NCBI RefSeq assembly: GCF_900324465.2
Contig: NC_046612.1
Span: 4,605,943 to 4,669,942 of the forward strand
Source of the DNA: Anabas testudineus
Taxonomy: Eukaryota; Chordata; Actinopteri; Anabantiformes; Anabantidae
DNA: 64,000 bases
Direction of reading: 5' to 3'
The number at the start of each line of letters is the position of its first letter. Within the stretch, counting starts at the first letter, position 1. Below, one piece after another: positions 37,645 to 64,000 of the stretch. Made by a program: the position numbers and the translations under genes. Below the pieces are notes generated by a model. It ran no database searches. It was given only the letters and a program-made list of their open reading frames with translations, and was not told the DNA's origin.

Positions 37645-40600
37645 ATGACAGCAGATACTGGTAAATCTACAGTCATCGACTCACGAAACTGCTCGGAAAT
37701 TTCACACAGGGGATCATTAAAGTCATAAAGTATGATTGTACTTGTACTTGTATTTTGTATTAGTAAAGTAACTAGTAACTAAAAGGATCAAATAAATGTA
37801 GTTGGGTAAAAGTACAATATTTATCCCTGAAATGTAATAAAGTCAAAGTATGAACAGTAAGGTAGTAACAGAAAATTAAAATACTTTTAAATTAGAAATC
37901 CCCCAGTCCACCAGGTGCACACCAACTCAATACTGAAGTAAAAGTACTTGCCCAAAGACATGCTCGACTACAAGTACTAAACAACAAGTACTCCACTAAG
38001 AAATACATATAAATATCTGGGCATTAATCAGACTGAGTAACCGGATTACCGGATTATCTGGATTTTAATTGTAGATGCACTAATGTGTTGCAGCTGGTAA
38101 AGGTGGATAATAATTTAATAAAACACCTAAAACACATTAGCTGATTATATTTTGCATTTAGAATCTGCATCTGCAAACTAACTACAACTGTTAAATGAAT
38201 GTGGTGAAGTAAAAAATAAGGTATTTCCCTCTGAACTGTTGGTAAGTAACAGTAAATTCAACATGTAAAATGTTGTACGTTACTTTAGTACATAGTTAAT
38301 TTCCACCACTGGAGTTTCCAGACTTTCATTATAAAATGCTAAATGCTTTTATCACAGTGAGTGATGCTTCATTCGGTCAAAGCTGCAGTTAGAAAGTGAT
38401 GATATCTTTTAATTTATGATGCCGATGAAGCAGAAACTCCATTATTAATAATCATTTTGTGACAAATTCCATTTTCTTTTTGAGACATTTTCTCCTTTTT
38501 TCTTCATTTCTCGCCTTCAGCTGCCAAACAGATGAATGGATGTCTGTCAAACTACTCTAACAGAGTAAATACTCTCATCCTTAGTGCTACTGACACCTGA
38601 CACAAACAGAGAGTCTTTGCTGATTGTTCGTATGAAATCTCACATAGTTTATTTTACTTTATACCATTTGTTTTGTGCATTGTTGTTTATTATCTTTTTT
38701 TTTTTAAATTCATTTGTTCTCTTGTGTCCCCATCAGGCTCCTGTAAAAACACCACATATGCCATGTATGGTATTGTTACTGTAGCTCAGAGGTGAGGATT
38801 TAAGTTCACTGTTTCAGTAAGACAATAACATACCAGCGAGGGGCCCAGCGGGGCCCACATACACAGCAGAGCCGGGATCTGGTCACATAAACTCTACATG
38901 CCAACATGACAGATGCTTTCTATACCAGCTCACTCTGCACAGACCCCACACCTCCATCCATCCAGGATTAAAAGACAGACACGATTAAAATGCTTGTTTT
39001 TTTATTTTACCACATTAGTTCAGAGTTTTATCTTCGTGTTTGCTTTGTCAGCTGCGAAACAGAATAAGAGGAAGTGTTAAACAAATTTTTAAACGATTTT
39101 AAAATGATAATGTTAACGACTTTTACTCTAGTAAAGTCTCCGACTTCTCCCATCACTGCTCTGGTTGTAACTTATAAACTGCAGCTAACTGTTTATACTT
39201 CCTCTCCTCTGCAGGTCCGACTGTCAGTCAAACACACAGGGCAGCAACTTCAGGTTTTTCTTTGCTTTCATTCTTCTTTACCAATTTATTGTATCGCTGT
39301 TAACAAGAGGAAGAAATCCATATAGTATTTCAAGTGCTTGAGGCGAGATATCCAGCAGGATGGGTCTATTAGATTTTTCAGTTCAGTTCAGGAGCTCAGT
39401 TCATATCAGAGCTCCCTCAATTATTCTCACTGTAATAACAGCTTACACACTCCTGAAATGTGATTCAGCTTGGCGATTTCCTCCAGGAGCACTACATTAG
39501 ATGACTGCCAAAAAAAAACCTGTGCATTTCTTTCATTTTGATCTGGTGACTGTTACAGTTCCTTCTGTGGACTCACCTACTAACTGTAGTTTTTATATAT
39601 CGAATTCAGACTGAGAAAATTAAGTCTATTCAATCACTCTTGATATTCTGTGCAGGCTTTTGATGGAGAATATGTAGATGCTATATGTAGCATCTTAGAG
39701 CTGGACACATTGAACATTATCACAGATGACTTGAAATTAGAATTGAATAATTGAATAATAAAGGTAAAGAACTAAGCTGCTCACTGTTGTTAGAACAAGA
39801 TTTAAAAGGACTGAATTAGCATGCTACCAATGATTTGACACTGGGAGAAGTTGAACTAAAGCAAAGCGACTTGTGTTTGTTGTTTTTAACTTTGCGTCTT
39901 CGTCCTCTCCGTAGTTGTGCTTCTTCCTCTCTGTCTCTCTCTATGTGCTTTTTTCTGTTTTGATGTGTCTAATGTGGATTTACTGGTCCTACCAACCTGC
40001 CTAGTGTTTTGTCTTCTGCTTGTTGTTGCTCTTCTTTCCTTTCTTTGCTTTCCACCTACCCCAAACGCTCGAGGCAGATGGCCGCCCACGGGTTCGTGGT
40101 AATGTGCACATTATTACTTCAATGGCCGCAACACAACTTGAAGTTAGAAAAGATTATTCGTTTGAAGTATGTGCAGGTGTGCAATAGTTATTTGATTAAA
40201 GTAAGTGGAAATATGCAGTTTATTTATAATTAGTTCTCAGGTCTCTCCTGCAAAATGGATCTCAATAAGATTTCCTGTTTGAATAAAGCTTAATTATAAA
40301 AGCTGAAGAGGACTCAGGTGGATCCAGCTCATCAACTATTTGGGCCTGTCACATCGTCAGCTTAGTGAGGCAATTGATCAATCAGTTGACACACCTGCAC
40401 AACAACAGCACATCTCCTAATTTCAACAGTTTATTCATTTTGTGGATACTAACTGCAAAACAGTATAGAACAGAGATTAATCTGGTGCACAGACTGCAGA
40501 TGTGTAACTGTGCTCTAATGAGGTGGCTCAGCTGGCAGGTTGAGAGCGACTTGGCAAAAACAATGGAACATGAAAATGGTGCAAACATTGAAACTCTAAT

Positions 40601-42776
40601 GATCAGATTATTGTTTGTCTTTGCCAGATCACCCACATTTGGCCAATAATTGTCCAATTAGTGAATATGGGTTTGGCAGACATGTCCATTAATTATTAAT
40701 TCCATGTCTTGGAGTCTAGAGCACACACTCCACATAATTACATGTATTTGTTTTCTTAGTATTTCAATGTAATTAATGAGTGAAATGCAAAGGCATTGAC
40801 ACATAACAAGAAAAAACAACAGTATTGTTTGACACTATATGTCTTTTTTAGCTGGAGGCAAACACTGCACTCTGCTGAAAATATTCCCCAAAGGAACAAC
40901 TTATACTTCTCAGACTTTGATTCCAACTTGTGACTTGCACAAGTCACAGAACTAATGCAGAGGCCAACTTTTAGACAGCAACTTTTGTCCATTTGAAATG
41001 TGTTGATATGAATTTGCTGCAGAGCTGTTAGGTCCTCGCTATAGCTCCTTGATGTTTTCCTGCTTCACTTCCACTTGTTAGAAAGGTCATAGCTAAATTT
41101 AGAGAATGAAAGAAAGAGAAAGACAGAGAGAAAGACGCTGAGGTAATTGGTCTGTGGTAGACTCATTAGTGGCACACATTAAACAAAGCACCTGAATGCC
41201 TGACGAAAATGACCTTTTGATCTCTTCTTACATATTAATGACCAATTCTTTGATAAGCACAGTGGATTTTCATAGGCACAACTCACCTCCAAACGTTTTA
41301 TATTCAGCTCCCCTAAATGGATTGTTTCAGTAATTCCCGCTTCAGTAATTTGAACCACAGTTTGTCTTATTAAGTTTTCGAGAGCTTCTGATTTCATCCT
41401 AACATGGAGATTTCTGTCAAATTGGTAAAATTCTCAGTTAACAGTTAAGTGAAACTGCACAGTGAAAACCTGGCACATCTGGAAACCTGCTTCATGAAAT
41501 TGAGAGAGAAGGTTGAAATCAGGAGAGGAGACCCAAATATTGTGAAAGAGAGATGGATGAAGATGATGTAGGTGATTACATCTTATGTTTACATCCGATT
41601 TTTAATGAATGATGAATAATAAATATCCCATCAACCACAAAAGAGAAAGTAATTACTGTCTGTTTATTTTTAATAGAGGTTTAAGCATCACCATTGGTAT
41701 CTTGGTGTCAGCTTATGGAATCTTAATGACCACAACGTCCTGAGTTAATAAGGACCAGATGAGCCTACATTATAAAATGTAAATGTCATCCAGGAAATTA
41801 TATAGCTGGAAAAAAACACTGAAAAAATGTCAGACCAACTTTAAGGTTATAAACGCCCGATGTTCAGACTTAACTGTGAGATAATGTCACCTCCTGTAAC
41901 ACAGGCTAAGACAATACTACACTCTGCATTGTCTCCAGAATCAGGAGGTGAAAACCCACATCTAGGGTTCAGAGTACGTAGTAGAGGCTGTGCTAGAACC
42001 CGTCATTAGCACATCATTCACTCGAGACGTGGGGAAGACGGAGGCAGCTGCGTGTGTGTGTGTGAACATGTGAGAGAAATCCGAATGACTAACAGATGTT
42101 TCTGTCTCTAGGAGTGGAGGAATCAGGTGTTGATGAGCTTGAAGAGCCTGCTAAGTAATGGAAGAAATTACAGTCATGTGAACCTCTGCACAGTCGACAC
42201 CCTTCTAGTGAAGCTCTTTGCTGGCAGGTGAAAAGAAGCAGGTGTTGAATTTGATGAAGTATGATGTGGTCCTCAAACTAGACGCAGCTCTTACTGCAAT
42301 ATGATTTACTGTATGTAGATTTTAGTCACTTGAAATACATGATTATTGTGAAAGTATTGAAAAAGCACAATATAACTTTATTGAACTGACATTTTATTGC
42401 AGCAACCCAATTGATTAATTAACCCAAAAAGTAAATGAAACAGTGAAAACAAGTTCAGTGCAACAGCAGCCACATACCTGCATATTGACATCCAGCCTGT
42501 GGTGTGTGTGAGTGCACGCTTAGATGTGAGGCAGAGGTAAGGACTTAATTCTAATTAATGAGCTGAATGTCATCAAATGCAAACCTGCACAGCCTGCCTC
42601 TACCTCCGCCATCACAAATTGTCTTTACACTTGCTGTAAACGCATGAAATGAGCACGTCTCACTCTGCACATTTATATTTGTTAACCTGTAATTTAACCA
42701 TAATTCATTTCTGGAGGTGATTGAATCGCAGCTTCCACATCATTTTTATTTCAGCACAGCATTGCATTCGGCTGTG
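37645..42776 (+). CDS. Candidate small spliced gene (unconfirmed)
   Basis: Five stretches bounded by good splice signals stay in one reading frame: 37645-37660 (ATG, donor gtaaat), 38521-38564 (strong pyrimidine-rich acceptor, donor gtaaat), 39215-39253 (strong acceptor, weak donor gttttt), 42112-42227 (acceptor ctctag, donor gtgaaa) and 42755-42776 (micro-exon, acceptor tttcag, donor gtaagt). They would encode about 79 residues starting MTADTAAKQMNG, with an Asn/Leu-rich helical middle such as EWRNQVLMSLKSLL. No end exon was fixed; the fourth stretch also meets a stop if not spliced. No family was recognised. It would be divergent from the C2H2 gene. Chance assembly is quite possible because I picked the exons by eye. 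Confidence 0.2.
37735..38312. mobile_element. Non-autonomous DNA element, hAT-like (old)
   Basis: Begins with runs such as AGTAAAGTAACTAGTAACT and AGTACAATATTT, contains AAAAGTACTTGCCC, and ends in TTTCCACCACTG. This is the usual end of a very abundant teleost miniature element whose terminus reads CAGTGGTGGAAAG. Degenerate, no coding capacity. A related end sequence (GCAGTGGTGGAAGATATTAC) occurs near 32500 in dna2 intron 2, and another remnant lies at 9640-9985. Confidence 0.6.
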
Positions 42777-45700
42777 GTAAGTTTCACTAATTTAGTTTCT
42801 CATATTTTACCTTTAAGAGAAGAACACAGATAAATGATCCTGTTATCAGACAGTTTCAGGAACCTGGGGCACTGGCAGAATTTTCTTATATGATAGAAAA
42901 GCCATGTTAATTTCAACATATAAAACATGAAACAAAGCAAATATGCAAAGTGTGTGACTGCACAGTTGACAGCATTTTTCAAGGACATCTGGACAGAGAT
43001 TATTAAAAAAGTACATCGTTCAGTTTATTTATCAGCTTCTTCAAGGCCGTAAACTCAAACTGGCAACAACGGGGTCATAAGTCACTACCATTACCTCCAA
43101 AATTACAGTCTTGCTGTTTCAGTATTTATGAACTGCTGTTGTGTATAATGATCTTTGTGATCTTTGCCATGCATCTGACCCAATAATCACTGTACTGTGT
43201 CACAGTCACTGCACCGAGCAACATGAAGGTGAAAATGGAATCTGCTCTGTGATAATAACCGAGGGATAAAATTTTAATGGACTGCACCGTGCACATCCAT
43301 GTTACCCAGACTATCACCTCCACCTGCAAGCAGTAAATCCACCTTCAAAATTAGCTTCAACAGCCATTTTTATGAAACTAAGCAGAGCAGTTTTATCACG
43401 TTGATGCAGAAGAAGCAAAGTATCATGCATGAAACTCAGGTGAAGGATGCTAATGGTTAATAGTGTATACAGCCAGACTGAAGGGCACTTTGCAGTACAG
43501 AGCATTTAAAACTGTGCCAGGAGTTTATGACTTCAGAGCATGATCCTGTTTTTTATCTCAATGTCTTTTGGTTGACATAAAAACTGTCCGTAGCTTTTAG
43601 AGTAGACAGAGAGGCTTATACTCAACTCAATATACTGTTTTAATGAAAGTGTTTGTCAAAAGACAACTTTTGACAGAACAGCTATTTTACTTTTGCAGTT
43701 ACAGAAGCAAAATGTTTCCTTTAAGTGAGATAATGTTAAAGTGACTCTCATATCACCTGGTTAATAGGAAGCATTTGAAATACACTCTAATACACTAAGA
43801 TATTTTTACTGCAGTTGCCCAAAAGTAGAAAGCACTGTAACATGTTTGACAAGGCAATGAACATGGTCTTGATCCCAGTATTGTTGTCATTACCTGAGTC
43901 AAACCCACGTTTTTTCTAGCTGGGAGGCGACAGTGCTGACCACCACACCACCACATAGCAGAGCAGATGTTAGGAACACTTTATTTAATAGAAAAGTGTT
44001 GTTGTTTGGGCTATACAGAACAGTAAATGATTAATTTGTCTTTGTTATTCTGTGTTCTGGTTTCTGGTTTAGGAGTTAATAAAGTTTGTCACCTGGGGCA
44101 CAGTTTTATTCCCAAAAACACACCTTTCATTTGGAGACTCAACAGGAAAGTGCCTGAATTCAGATCTCTAAACAATCCATTTTCAGTTTCCATTAGTGCA
44201 TGTCCGTTTCATTACTGTATGTAGCCTATATTGGATAAACAGAGACGGTGTGCACACTTTAGAAACTGTAGCCCAGCATCTTCTTAAAGGAAACTGCTGT
44301 GAAACGCCTGGAAAAATAAAATAGAAATAGTTTGATGTTGTCTGCAGGGTGACATCTTTGTTGTGGTTTCATAAGAGGACCGTGTGTTTGTTAACACATT
44401 CAACACTCAGTCGATTCCTTTTGTTTGTTTATTGAGTGTCATTGTTGGTGGTAAATGGCAGCATCAGATGAGGCTCGTTACCAGAATAATCAATGAGTTG
44501 GTTGATGCATTCAAAACTGTGTCTGCTTAGACGGCTCTGATAAAAACATTCACAGTGAAGGGAGGACATACAGATGGAGCATACTCTCACATCCGTGGTT
44601 ACGGTGTGTTCACGGGTAAGAGGCATGTAGTGGAACAAGCATGTAACAAAGTGATGTTTCTCTAAAGATGCATGTTTCCATCTGTGCTCGTGCTGTTCAC
44701 ACAAACTGATTAGGTTAGTTTGTCACAGCCTAAATGTCAGCATCAGAGCAGATGCTGGGCTTTCTACCAGACTGATAAATGACTGTTGCCCTCCCACTCA
44801 TTATTGGACACAGTGTCAGTGTGTGAATGTGTGTGTGTGTGTGTCCACAAAGAGCGAAAAGAGAAGCAGAGTCTTTATTGGTGCAGGTATACTGAATTAA
44901 AAAGTCTCCTGCATTTGTGTCTTTCCATGTTTGGATGAATATGGCTGCATTCACAGTAATTTTGCTTCATGACCATACTACACTTTTGCATCAGTTCATA
45001 ATTGTGTTAGATGCTAAGCAATAAAATTTTCTTTTTCTCTAAAAGGTACTATGCTGCCTGAATCAAACCTTAAATATCATTTAACCTCAGCTTTTATGGT
45101 CATATTCCTGCTTGTTCACATCATAGTGAAGTCACTGAAATATGAAACATGATTTTAGTGTGTGTATCAACAACTAATAAGCTAATGCTGGATTTTAATG
45201 TGTCAACACATAGTATGTGAGCAGCAGGGCAAGACTCCACTATATATTTCAGTAATTTATTCTCCTTGTGTAACAGACTTTTGTGCTGCTGAGCTGATAA
45301 AAATGTGAGGGTAAATCTGAAATCTGCTCTGCTGGGAGATTACTTTGTTTTGATGAACAGATACTTTTTGCTTTTCCCCTTTTCTGTGTGATAAGAGTTC
45401 AATTCAAGGAAATGTTGCAGCTAAATAGAAGCTGTTACTGCAGGTGATGGAACTTAAATTAAAAAACTACTTTTGATACACGTGAAAACACTAAAGATAA
45501 GAATTTAAAAGGTAGCTGTAAGCCAGTAGAATGAAATCTTGTACACGGCTTCTGATAAGCAAGAAGGAAGCTTATGGAGACTTTCTTTACTGGCATGGAA
45601 AAGTTTTAGGAGGAAATGTTTTTGTAAATCAGTTCCATTGAACAGCAGTCTGCTATGAGAATACAAAAAAAAAATCTGAATTAAAGAAGTGATCCGTTGT

Positions 45701-46435
45701 CTGCTTCAGTAATCACATCATGCACCCATCTGTCTGCTCGTGTGGTGCAGTGTGGACAGCTGAAGAGGAGAAGTGAAAGTCAAGAAGCCACAGTGATGCA
45801 GAGATGACCGACAGTAACACGGATCAACTCACAGTTTAGACAGAAACTAAAAACAAACACAACCAGCAGGTTCAGTGGCAGCGGTTATAGTACAGTAGTG
45901 GTTATAATCACACTCACTTTGTGTTCGCAGATCAATAGAAACAGGAGATTGAGATGATGAAACAGGCAGAAGACAAACAATTAGGAATTTAAATGACATA
46001 TTTATAAATACAAAGGCACACTGTATCTTACACAGATCTTAAAATGTGACCATAACTGATATGACTTAGTGGTTCTAGGTTTTATACTTACATTTATTAT
46101 TATATATAACTGCAGCCTAACACAGTGACCCCTTACAACCTTTTGCAGAAAGCAAGAATAGAACATATAACTGATTAAGGTCAAAGAAACAAATAAATAA
46201 ATAAATGTCACATTATTCTGAGGGAGATGAAGAGTAGCTGCTGCTCATAATGTGATCAGGTTTGAGTTTGGACACATGGGGCATCTAATCCACAGCACAG
46301 ATTTGTCTGACGACTGACCTCCACACAGCTGTGACTGCTGCTTTAAACTTAGGCCTGTGATTCCCTACGCCTAATAATAATAATAATAATAAAAATAATA
46401 ATGATATTAATGATAATGATTTTTATTTATGTCTC
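42777..46435. other. Gene-poor stretch
   Basis: No conserved protein, no long ORF and no clear element. Small features only: a GT run near 44829-44843 and a short TAA run at about 46371-46391. The sequence is AT-rich and unstructured to the eye. Confidence 0.5.
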
Positions 46436-47404
46436 AAGTTGTGGAGAAAATGAGAACTTATAGGAAAAAAAATGTGAGAGTAGTATGTGTTTCTGCATTA
46501 ATTTGTCATAATATGTGATCTGATCTTCATATAAGTCAAGAGTATTAACACATATGATGTGCTTGCACAGCAATAACTTTAACCAGCCGCTTCCTGTAGC
46601 TGTGGATCAGACCTGCACACTGTTCAGGAGAAATTTGAGCCTATTCTTCCTGCAGAACTGCTTTAGCTCTGTCGTATTCGTTGGACGTCTGTGTGTGTGT
46701 GTGACTCTCTTCAAGTCGTTTCATAGCATCTCTATTGGGTTGAGGTCTGGGCTCTGACTTGGCCACTTCAAAAGGTGGATTTTGTTTTTCTGAAGCCGTT
46801 CTCTTGTGTGTTTTGGGTCATTGTCCTGTTGCGTCACCCAACTTCTACAGTTTCAGCTGACGTACAGACATTCTCAAATTATCCTGAAGAATTTTTTAAT
46901 ACACTTGGGAATTCATCTTCCCCTCAATCGCTGCAAGCTGGCCAGGCCCTGAATTTATAAATTCTTTGAAATCACTTGTAACCCTTTCCAGCTTTATGTA
47001 AATCAGCAGTTCTTGATCCTCTGTAGATCCTCTGAAAGCTCCTTTTAATGAGGCATGGCTCATTTAAGTGTTTTCTTCTTGTGCGGAGCAAACTCAAAAA
47101 GTTAAGTTTTTTTTTTTCAGTCGAATTAGCTCCTGTCCACACCTCCAAACTAATTTTCTTAACTCATGCTAACACCTGACTCCAATTAGCCTTTTGGAGG
47201 TCATTATTCACATACTTTTTCCACTAGCACTATGAGAGTTTTATTGTTGTTCTAAATAAAGAAATGAAAGATCAGAATTCTTTGTGAGTTTTTACTTTAG
47301 GCACATTGTATTTGTTATAAATCTTGACTTAGATGAAGATCAGATCACATTTTATGACAAATTAATTCAAAAAAACCACTAAATTCCAAAAGGAATTGCC
47401 ACTA
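46436..47404 (-). mobile_element. Tc1/mariner-like transposon, decayed
   Basis: A DNA transposon with long inverted ends: the left end at 46497-46562 and the right end at 47310-47375 match as reverse complements (blocks such as TGTGATCTGATCTTCAT). The minus strand keeps pieces of a Tc1-type transposase: [12 protein letters not shown] followed by [14 protein letters not shown] at about 46727-46768, which contains the final catalytic Glu of the DDE motif and is followed at once by a stop. The 5' third of the transposase is unrecognisable. The right terminus has lost part of its end sequence. Related copies lie at 54275-54736 and 63261-63360. It is dead. Confidence 0.85.
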
Positions 47405-47663
47405 ATTTAAAATGGTTTATTATATTCTCAGGGCAGTGCAGCTGGTAGGAGTAAAAAATGAATAGGCTTCATTCAGCAGGAAGTGTGCAGAAAGGCATCA
47501 GAAGCAGCAGAAAGGAAAACACCAAACCACGCTGGACACTCATCGGTCATCACCAGGGTTAACTCTCATTTGAACCCCCTGAAACAATTATACATGATAA
47601 TAATGTCTGTATGAGATGCAAACGTCTTGCATGGTGTAGTTTGATTTTAACTCATGAAACATT

Positions 47664-47960
47664 AAAGTTACAGTATGCAACTTTCTTATAACATTTTTAA
47701 AATAGAAATATGTCCTATAGCTTGTGGAGAGGTTCGTCGACACCTCCCGGCACACACTCACAGAACAGCCTGGCAGCGGTGAGATAATTCACTTCTAAAA
47801 GTCAGACAATAGCAAGGATTTCTACTTGTGGCTTTTGTGGCTTCTCATTTATTGTAATTTCATATTAACAATCGCCTGGAGGGTTTGTGCAGTGTGCGGT
47901 GGAATCAAAGCGAGGTAAGCAGAGCTGGACAGCTTAAAGTTGCACTTTGCAAAGAGTGAC
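47664..47960. mobile_element. Possible miniature element with palindromic ends
   Basis: Starts with the near-palindromic AAAGTTACAGTATGCAACTT and ends near a related AAAGTTGCACTTTGCAAAG at about 47935. The inside is unique sequence without coding capacity. The starting module resembles that at 2757. Ends are approximate and the family is not identified. Confidence 0.35.
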
Positions 47961-48364
47961 TACATTTCTGAGTTTTAGCTGATTCGAATAATCTTTTATG
48001 AACTTTTGCACATCTGCTGAATATTATACAATAATCATTAATACTCATGTAAGTTGCTGAATGCACCATTCTCTTGCACATTTCAAGTTTCACATCCAAG
48101 CACTGGCGACCATTTCTGACCCGGGGTCTTTACTATTTTTACTTTTCTGCATTGTTTTCTTACTTGGACCGTTCACATACTAAATCTGCATACTTTTGCA
48201 TGAAAAATTCAGACAGTGCTAGTGACTCAGGGTGAAGCCTGCCCTAGAAAACACACAGTGTGATATCAGACATCATTTATTTACCAGTCCCCCGACCTCC
48301 AAGTTGCTCTTTACAGGAAAATCTAATCAAGTCTAGAGTGAAAGATAAACAACAGAACACAAAC

Positions 48365-50447
48365 TGCATCAAATTGTTTTATTTCCCACCTGCAAAACTT
48401 TTTCACATCTTACTTTTTCAGTGAACTGACAGATGCGAACTATGAGTCGAACGCATGCACTCAAAATGATAAAGGACATTCACAAGGTAACTTTTCACAA
48501 ATTAATGACATATCTTCGGATATACATCTCCGCATCATCTCATCCCTTTTCAGAGGCAACACTGGCACTTTAAATGTGGCGTGCAGGTACTGTGACCAAA
48601 GGTTACAGTCATATAGAACATCTACACATTAAAGGTAATATATGGACTTTCTTTGGTTAAAAGCATTATAAGATTAAGCTTAATAATTTCTGTCAAAGCA
48701 GGGTAAATACACTGTTAGTTTAAGAAGAGAGGCTGTAAATAGGTCAGGTTTATAACCTGGACTGACCAGTGAGGCAGCTAAACGTGTGATGTGTCGTTAA
48801 TTAGCTAAAACCATTCCTTTTACCTCACCAGCATTAGATATCAGTGGTTTAATGATGCACATCAATAAAGTCAATATAGTGTGATCACGTCTGTGTGTTT
48901 AAAAAAAAAAAGTGTTTAGTACCAAGTTCAATATAAAACAAACCTCAGAGCTTTCTTCTCCTTTTCTGTTCATTTTCACCAATACTGTGTCAAAACCAAT
49001 GAATCGGATTCTATGTGGATGTAGTTTCAATGTTAGAAACAATAAGTGTAGCACATAATAAAATACATTTAAACGGATGCACATACTGTAACTTCCACCT
49101 TCAACCTACCAGTTAGAGATTTACATATTATAAACAGTGAAAAAGATAAAATTCACTTTGCCTATCAGGGCTGAAGAGAAAGTATTATTCCAGTATGTTA
49201 CCAACTCCTGCACCACTTAATTCAACCTATGCCCCGATCGGCCTTGTAATGTATTTTTGAGCCTATAGTACAAACTCGACTACAGTATACAGCAGATAAA
49301 CCTTGTGCCCTGTTTGTCCAACAGCTGTCAAATAACAACTTGAAATGGTTCCAAGCATATTTTTGCATTATCTCGTGCTATTATTAAGAATGAAGTGTGA
49401 AGTCACACGAAGAGAGAAACTAATTCAAGTTCAGTAGCTCGCTAAAGTCTCGTAAAGTCAGTAAAACTTGGTGTTGATTTATTTAACATGTTGTAAGGAA
49501 ATTATACATTACAGTATATATTTTCCATGCAACCCTGTATCCTGGGAATGACTTCAACAGTTACCTTTGGGGAGAATAAAGTGATGTCTCCTTATTTCGT
49601 CTAAGTGAATATAAATGTATTTTTGTAGGAGACAGAGCTGCTATATTTATTAACCCTGAGATATCTTCTTTTTTTAATCAACTCACACTAGATATTTTTT
49701 TAAAAGTCAAGTGAAAATGACTGGAAAATTTGATGTTTAAAAAGAAATGTAGACTTAAGTTCAAAATGTTTGATGAGTAAAGTAAGAAAATGTCTATAAT
49801 GACCCTTATACATCAGAGACGGTATAAATTCTTATTCTACAGATTTATGTTTATTACAAAAGAATTAATTTTGAGTTTTAAAAAAATCCAGCTGCATTGA
49901 ATTTTGTATAAAAAAGTCAAACAACCTTTTCCTGTACAGTGGGATCTGCTTCGTCAGTGCTTGTTTAATTGGAAGCAGAAAAAAATTTGTGAATACAGGT
50001 ATGAAACTAGGTCAGTGCTCGTGTTTGTGTGCTGTAACTAAACTTTCTTGTCATATTATAATACCAGAAGTAAAAGTGGTTCCATTGGTTTTTGTTTATC
50101 CCTGAGACTGTCACAGTTAAAAGCACACATTCAAATGACTTCCCACTCATGCATTAGTAAACTCTATGTTAACACAGTCATGAATAATTAATACAGTTGG
50201 ACGTAAAAACAGTTTTCCTTGGATACATACAGTAAAAGTAAGAGAGAACATGTGAATTAGTTTACTTCGTCCCCAAAAAAACAACAAAAACAGAAAAAAA
50301 AGGTTACCTCCAGAGTGGAGCACAGAGCAAACCTGCAGTTGAAAGGCTCCCACCGTGGCCGTAGGTGCAGAATCAGGATCGCCGTCTGTTATTAACCAAG
50401 TCGAATGTTGAGTGAGTCTATTAGCTGCTTTGTGGTTTTTATCTCCA
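48365..50447 (-). other. tspan15: tspan15 3' UTR (extent uncertain)
   Basis: Follows the tspan15 stop codon at 50448-50450. Possible AATAAA signals on the minus strand occur at several places, among them 49478-49483 and 48378-48383. The 3' UTR is therefore between about 1 and 2 kb long, with the far end uncertain. Contains only AT-rich sequence. Confidence 0.35.
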
Positions 50448-63476
<13,029 letters not shown>

Positions 63477-64000
63477 CTGTGACCAAACAGGTAACAGAGA
63501 AGAAGAGACATTATTATTACTTAATTATTAGCTAATGGATAACTCCATAGCTGGTTTTTCTCTATAGTCAACAACTCAGACACCAATAAATATCAACTTA
63601 AGATCTGTTACAGACACCACATTTTCAACCATTCTTTCTCCTACAAACCCCTAATTCTTGTCCTGTACCTTGATTTACAGTTGTGTGTGAACATAAAGTT
63701 GTTATTCTGACTCATTATGAGACAGTACTTCGTTGTACTTTGTCTTTGTACTTTCATTGTGCTTTGTAGTATTTTTAGTGATTAATTCTATACAAGTAAA
63801 TGAACTCTTTCCAATTTCCTACATTTCTGTATAAACTTCACCAAAGTCACAAATACCAACAAACAACATTTCTAAGCTGATAAAACACAAACAATCATGA
63901 TCTTTCAAGTCTTAATTGAAAACACCCATTAAAATAGCAGAGTGATGGTGGACAAAGTTAAACTGTTAAAAGTTAAAATGTCCACCATATTACACTGCTG
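63477..64000. other. tspan15: tspan15 intron, window end
   Basis: AT-rich intron sequence upstream (in transcript direction) of the exon at 63402-63476. No coding exon recognised before the window ends, so the start of tspan15 lies outside. Confidence 0.6.

Noticed and set aside
41179-41397. Minus-strand frame starting MKSEALENLIRQTVVQITEAG with a donor-like GAG|gtgagt
   Set aside because: Protein-like and with splice-like edges, but no partner exon or known family was found. Kept only as a curiosity.

Overview
The window reads as a ray-finned fish (teleost) nuclear genome. Genes have many short GT-AG exons, introns are AT-rich, microsatellites are frequent, and fish-typical DNA transposon remnants occur. 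The gene order hnRNP H3, PBLD, DNA2 and then TSPAN15 matches, as I recall it, the human 10q21-q22 neighbourhood. The species cannot be named from the sequence. All exon models below were read by eye: splice sites were chosen by GT-AG signals, reading phase and similarity to remembered family sequences.

Layout. 1-9430: hnrnph3 on the minus strand, with its 3' UTR and a CpG-containing start region near 9350-9430. 10183-21098: three complete ten-exon copies of pbld (A plus, B minus, C plus). A and B are tail to tail, and B and C are head to head with 194 bp between start codons. Each copy encodes 287 residues with the same exon lengths. 22345-33161: dna2 on the minus strand, 25 coding exons and 1435 residues, with an intact nuclease, Fe-S cluster and SF1 helicase, a long N-terminal extension, a PIP-box-like motif, and a last intron that fits the rare AT-AC U12 type. 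34989-36979: a two-exon, six-finger C2H2 protein on the minus strand. 37000-48400: mostly gene-poor, with DNA-transposon remnants and one weak candidate small spliced gene on the plus strand. 50448-63476: the last six exons of tspan15 (minus strand), a TspanC8 tetraspanin whose first exons lie beyond the window.

The genes are housekeeping or regulatory and do not form one pathway: RNA splicing factor, PhzF-fold enzyme family, DNA replication and repair nuclease-helicase, DNA-binding regulator, and ADAM10-partner membrane protein. The most notable observations are the triplicated pbld array, with a diverged third copy and patches of near-identity between copies A and C, and the AT-AC terminal intron of dna2, whose retention would give a different C-terminus. 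No CRISPR array, rRNA, tRNA or virus-like element was recognised.
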